Source: Nitrospiria bacterium
Lineage (GTDB): Bacteria > Nitrospirota > Nitrospiria > JACQBZ01
Assembly: GCA_919901335.1 (NCBI GenBank)
Contig: CAKKOZ010000141.1
Span: forward strand, 1 to 7,347
Length of the DNA stretch: 7,347 nt
Direction of reading: 5' to 3'
The translations under genes were made by a program, and so were the position numbers. Each line of letters begins with the position of its first letter. Positions within the stretch are counted from its first letter, which is position 1. Under the pieces are notes generated by a model. The model was given only the letters and a program-made list of their open reading frames with translations, was not told the DNA's origin and did no database searches. Shown piece by piece: positions 1 to 6,100 of the stretch.

Positions 1-54
1 GATCGTCCCGATATTCACATGCGGCTTCGTTCGCTCAAATTTCGCCTTCGCCAT
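1..54 (-). CDS. tuf: Elongation factor Tu, N-terminal fragment (cut by window edge)
   Basis: Only the first 18 codons are present, reading MAKAKFERTKPHVNIGTI. This matches the conserved EF-Tu start (E. coli MSKEKFERTKPHVNVGTI), in which the GHVDHGKT P-loop follows at once, just beyond the left edge. EF-Tu is the cytoplasmic GTPase that carries aminoacyl-tRNA to the ribosomal A site. The ATG at 54-52 is fixed by protein similarity and by a strong AAGGAGGG ribosome-binding site just upstream. The gene starts 18 nt after the fusA stop with no terminator or promoter-sized space between them, so it is read as the last gene seen of the str operon. The fragment is short, but the match and the gene order leave little doubt. 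Whether a second tuf copy exists elsewhere in the genome cannot be judged. Confidence 0.95.
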   Translation of the reverse strand, partial: MAKAKFERTKPHVNIGTI

Positions 55-58
55 AAGA

Positions 59-66
59 CCCTCCTT
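59..66 (-). promoter_or_regulatory. Shine-Dalgarno site of tuf
   Basis: The minus strand reads AAGGAGGGTCTTATG. This is a near-perfect match to the anti-Shine-Dalgarno sequence, with the GGAGG core 5 nt from the ATG. It is the strongest ribosome-binding site in the window, which fits the very high EF-Tu output expected relative to the other str genes. It fills most of the 18-nt fusA-tuf gap. Confidence 0.85.
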
Positions 67-72
67 GAAAAA

Positions 73-2163
73 TTAAACCTCGGCTTTGCCCTGCATTTTT
101 GCGATAATCTCATCCGCAATCTGCTTCGGTACGTGATCGTAGCGAGAAAACTGCATCGTAAAGACCGCACGGCCCTGGCTCATGGATCGAACATCCGTCG
201 CATAACCGAACATCTCCTTCAACGGCACCAGCCCATCAATAATCTGCGCGCCGGCCCGGGCCCGCATTCCCTGGATTTTCCCTCGCCGCGAGTTAAGGTC
301 GCCGATGATATCGCCCATGTATTCCTCCGGAACAATCACCTCGATCGTCATGATCGGTTCGAGGAGGACAGGACTGGCGCGACGAACCGCTGCCTTAAAA
401 CCCATGGAGCCCGCAATTTTGAAGGCCATCTCGGAGGAGTCGACATCATGATAAGACCCATCGACAACGGTCACCTTGAGATCGACCATCGGATAACCGG
501 CCATCACGCCGTTATCCATGGCTTCACGGATGCCTTTTTCGGCGGCCGTAACATATTCCTTTGGAATCGCACCGCCGACAACCTTGTTGACGAATTCAAA
601 TCCCTTCCCGGCCTCCAGAGGCTCGACTTCAAGGAAGACATGACCGTATTGACCGCGCCCGCCGGTCTGCCGGATATATTTTCCTTCCCCTTCGGCCTTG
701 GCTCGGACGGTCTCCTTGAAAGCCACCTGGGGTTTCCCCACATTGGCATCGACCTTGAACTCCCGGAAGAGCCGGTCAACAATAATCTCGAGATGAAGTT
801 CGCCCATTCCGGAAATAATTGTCTCCAGGGTCTCTGCATCGGATGAAACACGGAAGGAAGGATCCTCCTGTGCCAGTCGTTGTAACGCCATTCCAAGCCT
901 TTCCTGATCCTGCTTTGTTTTCGGTTCAATGGCCATGGAAATAACGGGTTCCGGAAACGTCATCACCTCAAGCAGGATGGGATGATCCTCATCACAGAGC
1001 GTGTCCCCGGTCGTCGTGTTCTTCAAACCGACGGCCGCCGCAATATCGCCCGAATAGACCTCCTTGATATCTTCGCGCTTGTTGGCGTGCATCTTCAAGA
1101 GTCGCCCGATTCTTTCCCTGCTGCCCTTCGTTGAGTTATAGGCATAAGACCCCGCCTTCAACACACCCGAGTAGACACGAAAAAAGACCAGCTGCCCCAC
1201 AAAGGGATCCGTCATGATTTTAAAAGCCAGGGCCGAAAAGACCTCATCGTCGCCGATCTGACGGTCCACTTCGGCCCCCGTTCCTGGCTCGATCCCTTTG
1301 ACCGGCGGAAGATCCACCGGAGAGGGGAGATAACCGACAACGGCATCCAACAGCAACTGAACCCCTTTGTTCTTGAAGGACGCCCCGCACAAAACGGGGT
1401 TGATCTTCAGCGATAGGGTGCCTTTCCGAATCGCACGGTTGATTTCTTCAGGCTCCAGTTCCTGGCCGTCCAAAAACTTCTGAAGAACCCCTTCATCAAA
1501 CTCGGCAACGGCATCCAACATTTTTTCGCGATAGTCCTTCGCCTGTGCCAACAGATCATCCGGAATTTCCTTGATCTCGTATTTCGCGCCGAGGGTCTCA
1601 TCGTCAAAATAGACCCCCTTCATCGTGATGAGGTCAACCGACCCCCGAAATCCCCCCTCTTTACCGATCGGAATCTGGATCGGCACGGGTTTCGCCCCCA
1701 GCCGATCCACCATGGACTTCACGCCTTCATAGAAATCCGCGCCGGTCCGATCCATCTTGTTCATAAACGCGATTCGGGGCACGTGGTATTTATCCGCCTG
1801 ACGCCAGACCGTTTCCGATTGGGGTTCCACCCCCTGGACTGAATCGAAGACTGCAACGGCACCGTCCAAAACACGCAACGACCGCTCGACCTCAATCGTG
1901 AAATCCACGTGACCCGGCGTATCAATAATATTAATGCGATAATCCTTCCAGAAGCAGGTGGTTGCAGCGGCCGTAATCGTAATCCCCCGCTCCTTTTCCT
2001 GTTCCATCCAGTCCATCGTCGTCGTACCCTCGTCCACTTCCCCGATCCGATGGGTCATGCCGGTATAGTACAGGATGCGCTCTGTTGTCGTGGTCTTGCC
2101 GGCATCAATATGGGCCATGATGCCGATGTTGCGCGTCCGATCTAATGCGAATTGCCGAGGCAC
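73..2163 (-). CDS. fusA: Elongation factor G (translocation GTPase)
   Basis: EF-G is the cytoplasmic GTPase that moves tRNAs and mRNA through the ribosome after peptide bond formation. With RRF it also helps recycle ribosomes. At 696 residues it is of normal EF-G length. All GTPase motifs are visible: P-loop AHIDAGKT (17-24), switch I RGITI (59-63), DTPGH (81-85), NKMD (135-138) and the G5 region GASFKNKG (260-267). Domain II follows at about 290-400. Domain III lies at about 410-485 and includes SGMGELHLEI (451-460). Domain IV includes GGRGQYGHV (501-509) and the decoding-site tip YHDVDSSEMAFK (571-582, with H572). Domain V begins near ASPVLLEPIM (596-605). The start is GTG at 2163-2161: it gives the conserved MPRQF...TRNIGIMAHID N-terminus, and the next in-frame ATG (residue 16) would cut into the G domain. 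It lies 24 nt after rpsG and 18 nt before tuf. The str-operon location favours canonical EF-G over the divergent EF-G2 paralogues. Confidence 0.98.
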   Translation of the reverse strand: MPRQFALDRTRNIGIMAHIDAGKTTTTERILYYTGMTHRIGEVDEGTTTMDWMEQEKERGITITAAATTCFWKDYRINIIDTPGHVDFTIEVERSLRVLDGAVAVFDSVQGVEPQSETVWRQADKYHVPRIAFMNKMDRTGADFYEGVKSMVDRLGAKPVPIQIPIGKEGGFRGSVDLITMKGVYFDDETLGAKYEIKEIPDDLLAQAKDYREKMLDAVAEFDEGVLQKFLDGQELEPEEINRAIRKGTLSLKINPVLCGASFKNKGVQLLLDAVVGYLPSPVDLPPVKGIEPGTGAEVDRQIGDDEVFSALAFKIMTDPFVGQLVFFRVYSGVLKAGSYAYNSTKGSRERIGRLLKMHANKREDIKEVYSGDIAAAVGLKNTTTGDTLCDEDHPILLEVMTFPEPVISMAIEPKTKQDQERLGMALQRLAQEDPSFRVSSDAETLETIISGMGELHLEIIVDRLFREFKVDANVGKPQVAFKETVRAKAEGEGKYIRQTGGRGQYGHVFLEVEPLEAGKGFEFVNKVVGGAIPKEYVTAAEKGIREAMDNGVMAGYPMVDLKVTVVDGSYHDVDSSEMAFKIAGSMGFKAAVRRASPVLLEPIMTIEVIVPEEYMGDIIGDLNSRRGKIQGMRARAGAQIIDGLVPLKEMFGYATDVRSMSQGRAVFTMQFSRYDHVPKQIADEIIAKMQGKAEV

Positions 2164-2167
2164 TGCT

Positions 2168-2173
2168 TCCTCC
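2168..2173 (-). promoter_or_regulatory. Shine-Dalgarno site deciding the GTG start of fusA
   Basis: The minus strand reads CGGAGGAAGCAGTG, placing the GGAGG core 5 nt before the GTG start codon. The site lies inside the 24-nt rpsG-fusA gap. It supports the GTG start, as no in-frame ATG occurs until codon 16. A second, weaker AGGAGA (2179-2184) sits further upstream at a distance less suited to this start. Confidence 0.8.
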
Positions 2174-2187
2174 GATTGTCTCCTGCA

Positions 2188-2658
2188 CTACCAGCGGTAA
2201 TGAGCGAAGGCCTTGTTCGCCTCCGCCATGCGGTGGGTGTCTTCTTTCTTTTTAATGGCCCCGCCCGTGTTGTTGGAGGCATCCAGTATCTCCGAGGCCA
2301 GTTTCTCCCCCATGCTCTTTCCGGAGCGCTGCCCTGCATACTGGGTCAGCCAGCGCAGAGCAAGGGCCATGCGGCGATTCGGCCTGATATCCACGGGAAC
2401 CTGATAAGACGCGCCGCCGACCCGTCGAGACTTGACCTCCAGCATAGGCCTTACATTATCGACGGCCGTCTTGAAAATCTTCAACGGATCGTTCCCTGTT
2501 TTTGTTTTGACGATGTCGAATGATTGATAACAGATTTTTTCCGCAATGCTCTTTTTCCCTTTTCGCATGACGGTATTAATCAGCTTGCTGACCAATTTGT
2601 CATTGTATCGGGCATCCGGCGCGATCACCCGCTGCGATATCATGGCTCGTCTTGGCAT
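2188..2658 (-). CDS. rpsG: 30S ribosomal protein S7 (uS7)
   Basis: S7 is the primary 16S rRNA-binding protein that nucleates assembly of the 30S head and lies near the E site and mRNA exit. The 156-residue length equals the usual bacterial S7. Visible landmarks are the basic start MPRRAMISQR, the S7 signature region KLVSKLINTVMRKGKKSIAE (21-40) running on to CYQSF (43-47), the rRNA-contacting beta-hairpin region EVKSRRVGGASYQVPVDIRP (74-93), the segment NRRMALALRWL (94-104) and the C-terminal HYRW. The ATG at 2658-2656 is preferred over the internal ATG at codon 6 because PRR belongs to the conserved family N-terminus and a ribosome-binding site precedes it. It starts 12 nt after the rpsL stop and ends 24 nt before fusA, as expected for str operon coupling. 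In E. coli S7 represses this operon by binding a longer rpsL-rpsG spacer, which is absent here. Confidence 0.98.
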   Translation of the reverse strand: MPRRAMISQRVIAPDARYNDKLVSKLINTVMRKGKKSIAEKICYQSFDIVKTKTGNDPLKIFKTAVDNVRPMLEVKSRRVGGASYQVPVDIRPNRRMALALRWLTQYAGQRSGKSMGEKLASEILDASNNTGGAIKKKEDTHRMAEANKAFAHYRW

Positions 2659-2661
2659 AAA

Positions 2662-2668
2662 CCCTCTT
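2662..2668 (-). promoter_or_regulatory. Shine-Dalgarno site of rpsG
   Basis: The rpsL stop and rpsG start read TAA-TCAAGAGGGTTT-ATG on the minus strand. The purine run AAGAGGG is therefore the only ribosome-binding signal, and the whole intercistronic gap is 12 nt. The last G lies 3 nt from the ATG (4 nt if GAGG is taken as the core), which is rather close. Ribosomes finishing rpsL would already cover this site, so translational coupling is likely (inference). Confidence 0.7.
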
Positions 2669-2670
2669 GA

Positions 2671-3042
2671 TTACTTGGGCCGCTTGGCCCCGTATTTTGA
2701 TCGGCCTTGTTTACGATCCTTCACGCCGACCGTATCCAGCGCACCCCGCACAATGTGATAACGCACACCGGGAAGATCCTTGACGCGCCCCCCGCGCACA
2801 AGAACGATCGAGTGCTCCTGCAAGTTATGACCAACGCCGGGAATGTAGGTCGTCACCTCCATCCCATTGGTCAATCGGACTCTCGCTACTTTGCGCAAAG
2901 CCGAGTTGGGCTTTTTGGGAGTGGTCGTATACACCCGGATGCACACCCCTCTTTTCTGAGGCGACCCCTTCAACGCAGGGCTCTTCGTTTTCGCCCTCGC
3001 CCGTTTTCTGCCTTGTCGCACAAGCTGGTTAATTGTCGGCAC
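2671..3042 (-). CDS. rpsL: 30S ribosomal protein S12 (uS12)
   Basis: S12 lies at the 30S decoding centre and helps control tRNA selection and accuracy. The protein has 123 residues, within the family norm. The N-terminus PTINQLVRQGRKRARAK, the loop VYTTTPKKPNSALRK (37-51), GHNLQEHS (71-78), GGRVKDLPGVRYH (84-96) and the C-terminus KYGAKRPK are all canonical. Numbering with the initiator Met matches E. coli: K43, K88 and P91, the main sites of streptomycin resistance or dependence mutations, are wild type, and D89, the RimO methylthiolation site, is present. The start is GTG at 3042-3040. The open frame runs on upstream to an ATG at 3081, but those 13 extra residues (MFVRTIYNFCEGF) do not belong to S12, and a GAGGG site precedes the GTG. 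It is the first gene of the str operon, 117 bp after rpoC, with a promoter in the gap. Confidence 0.97.
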   Translation of the reverse strand: MPTINQLVRQGRKRARAKTKSPALKGSPQKRGVCIRVYTTTPKKPNSALRKVARVRLTNGMEVTTYIPGVGHNLQEHSIVLVRGGRVKDLPGVRYHIVRGALDTVGVKDRKQGRSKYGAKRPK

Positions 3043-3046
3043 GAAA

Positions 3047-3051
3047 CCCTC
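3047..3051 (-). promoter_or_regulatory. Shine-Dalgarno site deciding the GTG start of rpsL
   Basis: The minus strand reads GCGAGGGTTTCGTG, so GAGGG ends 4 nt before the GTG that begins the conserved PTINQLV sequence. This choice excludes the upstream in-frame ATG at 3081-3079, which is preceded by UA-rich sequence with no purine-rich site. Confidence 0.7.
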
Positions 3052-3064
3052 GCAAAAATTATAA

Positions 3065-3082
3065 ATCGTTCTCACGAACAAT
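3065..3082 (-). promoter_or_regulatory. Hairpin in the rpsL leader, function unknown
   Basis: The minus strand ATTGTTC-GTGA-GAACGAT can fold into a 7-bp stem (one G-U pair) closed by a GNRA-type GUGA tetraloop. A shifted pairing, UCGU-GAGA-ACGA, is also possible. The stem is weak in GC. It is followed by the U/A-rich stretch TTTATAATTTTT and then the rpsL ribosome-binding site, so it lies wholly within the predicted 5' UTR. It could be an mRNA-stabilising leader element, a protein-binding site or a poor attenuator. It could also be chance in AT-rich DNA. Confidence 0.4.
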
Positions 3083-3103
3083 AAAATCCGTAGAAACTTC
3101 GGA

Positions 3104-3132
3104 ATTTTACTGAATTATTATGTAATTGTCAA
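3104..3132 (-). promoter_or_regulatory. Sigma-70-type promoter of the str operon
   Basis: The minus strand has a perfect -35 hexamer TTGACA (3132-3127), an optimal 17-bp spacer, and -10 hexamer TAAAAT (3109-3104; 5 of 6 consensus bases). Transcription would start near 3099-3096, giving a leader of about 55 nt before the rpsL GTG. There is no TGn extended -10, and the sequence upstream of the -35 is only mildly AT-rich, so a strong UP element is not evident. The site lies in non-coding DNA, 27 bp beyond the rpoC stop and directly ahead of a ribosomal operon. That position makes a chance match unlikely. It would allow str-operon expression independent of rpoBC. Confidence 0.85.
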
Positions 3133-3159
3133 GGTTTATTATGAGAATCGGGCTGTTCA

Positions 3160-6100
3160 TTACGAAAGGTTTTCTTTCAAAACCAGATCCTTCCCCTCGC
3201 CTTCTCCTTGAACGGATTCCATCGCCAGTTCTTCAACCGATTCTTTGGGCACTCGGACAAATGTTTCCCGATATCCATCCAGTCCGGTTCCGGCCGGAAT
3301 CAACCGCCCGACAATGACGTTTTCTTTCAGCCCCGTCAGATGGTCGACCTTCCCATGGATGGCCGCTTCGGTCAAAACGCGCGTTGTCTCCTGGAAAGAC
3401 GCCGCGGAAATAAAGCTGTCGGTCGAGAGAGCGGCCTTCGTGATGCCCAGCAGGATCGGCTTGCCAATGGCCGGTTTGCCGCCTTTCGCAACGACCGTTT
3501 CATTTTCTCCCGCAAAAACGGATTTTTCTATTTGACTTCCGATGAGGAATTCCGTATCGCCGGGATCCTCGATCTTCACCTTTCGCAGCATTTGCCGGAC
3601 AATGATCTCGATATGTTTATCATTAATTGCCACACCCTGGAGTCGGTAAACCTCCTGTACTTCATCCACAAGGTATTTTTGGAGCTCTTTGGGCCCCAGC
3701 ACGTCGAGAATATCATGGGGATTGGCCGAGCCGTCCATGAGTGCCTCTCCGGCGTGAATCCAGTCGCCTTCATGAACACTCACATGCTTGCCCTTCGGAA
3801 TATAATAATCTCGGACATCTCCCATCTCATTCTTGACGATCACCTTTCTCATCCCTTTCACAAAACCGCCGAATTCAACGGTTCCATCTATTTCGCTGAT
3901 GACGGCCTGTTCTTTGGGATGACGGGCCTCAAAGAGTTCCGCAACCCGCGGAAGCCCCCCCGTGATGTCCTTGGTCTTGGTCGTCTCACGCGGAATTTTT
4001 GCTAAAACGTCGCCCGAGTAGACGTAGGCCCCTTTCTCAACAAGCATGTGGGCGCCCGCGGGCAAGAGATACTGCGCAACCGACGCTCCGGAAAGCTTCA
4101 CGGTCTTTCCGGATTCGTCCTTAATGGAAATTCTGGGACGAAAATCAGAACCGGGATAATCGATGATCACCTTTCGAGACAGTCCGGTGACTTCGTCCAC
4201 CTCCTCTTTCATGGTGACGTTTTCGATGATATCGCCAAAAGCCACCTTCCCGCTGACCTCGGTCAGGATCGTCAATGAATACGGATCCCATTCCACCAGC
4301 TTCTGGCCGGCCTCGACGCGTCCACCGTCTTTCGTCTTGATCTTCCCGCCGTAGACGACGGAGTATTTTTCCTTTTCACGGCCTTGTTCATCGTAAAGGG
4401 CGATCTTGGCGTTCCGGTTCATCACCACCCACTCGCCCTCCTTATTCCGTACGGCGATGCCGGCGTTGTGAACATCGGTGTTTTTCTTCGCATCGTAACT
4501 GAGATATTTCAAGGAACCCGTATTTTTGGCTTCCAGGACGGTCTGCTCCACGATCTTGCTGGCCGTACCGCCGATATGGAAGGTTCTCATGGTCAACTGC
4601 GTTCCCGGCTCACCGATGGACTGTGCAGCGATGATCCCAACCGCCTCCCCTTTTTCAACCAGCTTTCCCCGGGCCAAATCCCGACCGTAGCATTTGACGC
4701 AAACACCGCGACGAGACTGGCAGGTGAGAACGGAACGAATCTTGATTTTGTCGATTCCGGACTCAACAATGGCCTTCACGCGATCTTCATCCATTTCCCT
4801 GCCGGCTTCCATGATCACTTCGTTCGTCAAGGGATCCCGAACGTCCTCCGCGACGATCCGGCCCAGGATACGCTCCTCCAAAGGCTGGACGATCTCTCCG
4901 CCTTCCACCAGCGCGCTCACCTCGATTCCGTCCACGGTGCCGCAGTCGTCTTCACTGATGATCATGTCCTGGGATACATCCACAAGGCGTCGAGTCAGGT
5001 AACCGGAATTGGCTGTTTTCAAGGCGGTATCGGCCAGACCTTTCCGGGCTCCGTGAGTGGAAATGAAATACTGCAAGACGGTTAACCCCTCCCGGAAATT
5101 CGCCGTGATGGGGGTCTCGATGATTTCGCCTGAGGGTTTCGCCATCAATCCCCGCATCCCGCCCAGCTGCCGGATCTGCGCCGCGCTGCCTCGCGCTCCG
5201 GAATCGGCCATCATATAGATTGAATTGAACTCTCGCTGCTCTTTTCCGGCGCTTTTCCCCTTGCCGCCGTTGCCGCCTCCCAACTCTCTCATCATTTCGC
5301 TGGCAACCAGTTCGGTGACATGCGCCCAGATGTCAATCACTTTGTTATAGCGCTCGCCGTTTGTGATGAGACCGTCGGCGTATTGCTGCTCGATTTCCAT
5401 CACCTCGCGTTGAGCACGGTCAATTAGCTCTCCCTTTTTAACGGGGATATGCATGTCATCGATGGAGATCGAGATGCCGGCTTTGGTCGCGAAAAAGAAA
5501 CCGACATCCTTGATCTTGTCGAGCAAGACAACGGTTTCACGAGGGCCGCAGTCTCGATAACAGACATCAATCAGTTTCGTAATGTCTTTTTTGGTCATCA
5601 CTCGATTCACGGCGTCGAACATCAGGCCATCGGGCAATACTTCGGAAAAGATCACCCGTCCGACGGTTGTTTCAACCCGGGCGCCATCGATCCGCACCTT
5701 GACCTTCGCATGCTCCTCGACTTCCTTCGCATCGTAAGCGACACGGACTTCTTCCTTGCCGGAAAATATTTTACCTTCCCCTTTCGCCCCCGCCCGCTCT
5801 TTGGTTAGCCAGTAGCAGCCCAGCACCATGTCTTGAGAGGGAACCATGATCGGCTTTCCGCTGGCGGGCGACAGCACGTTATTGACGGACATCATCAGCA
5901 CACGGGCTTCGATCTGGGCCTCCACCGATAACGGAACATGCACGGCCATTTGATCGCCGTCGAAATCGGCGTTGAACGCGGCACAAACAAGCGGATGAAG
6001 CTGAATCGCCTTCCCTTCAACCAGAATCGGATCAAACGCCTGAATTCCCAGACGGTGAAGCGTGGGCGCACGGTTCAAGAGAACGGGATGCTCGCGAATC

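Noticed and set aside
19..846. Long plus-strand open frame (275 codons) opposite the 3' part of fusA.
   Set aside because: It is antisense to a strongly conserved gene, has no recognisable domain, and is explained by the codon usage of fusA.
3058..3063. Perfect TATAAT on the minus strand, a possible second -10 element before rpsL.
   Set aside because: No TTGACA-like sequence stands 16-18 bp upstream (TTTTAT or similar). The resulting start would fall on the rpsL Shine-Dalgarno site, leaving almost no leader. It is better explained by AT-rich leader sequence.
3043..3081. Thirteen-residue N-terminal extension of S12 from the ATG at 3081.
   Set aside because: The added residues MFVRTIYNFCEGF are unlike S12, the ATG lacks a ribosome-binding site, and the region contains the leader hairpin.
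3091..3103. Short inverted repeat TCCG...CGGA overlapping the predicted transcription start, as a possible operator.
   Set aside because: Arms are only 4 bp and the spacer 9 nt. Matches like this are common by chance.
3133..3159. Possible intrinsic terminator just after rpoC.
   Set aside because: The 27 bp between the stop and the -35 contain no GC-rich inverted repeat followed by a T-run.
3208..4005. Long plus-strand open frame (265 codons) opposite the 3' part of rpoC; similar antisense frames occur at 4384-5085 and 6739-7254.
   Set aside because: All lie fully within conserved rpoC codons, lack family resemblance and do not form a plausible gene series. They are shadows.
5331..5336. TTGACA on the minus strand inside rpoC, a possible internal promoter.
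   Set aside because: It encodes part of the conserved IDIWAHV segment, and at 17 bp spacing the downstream hexamer is GAACTG, which does not resemble a -10.
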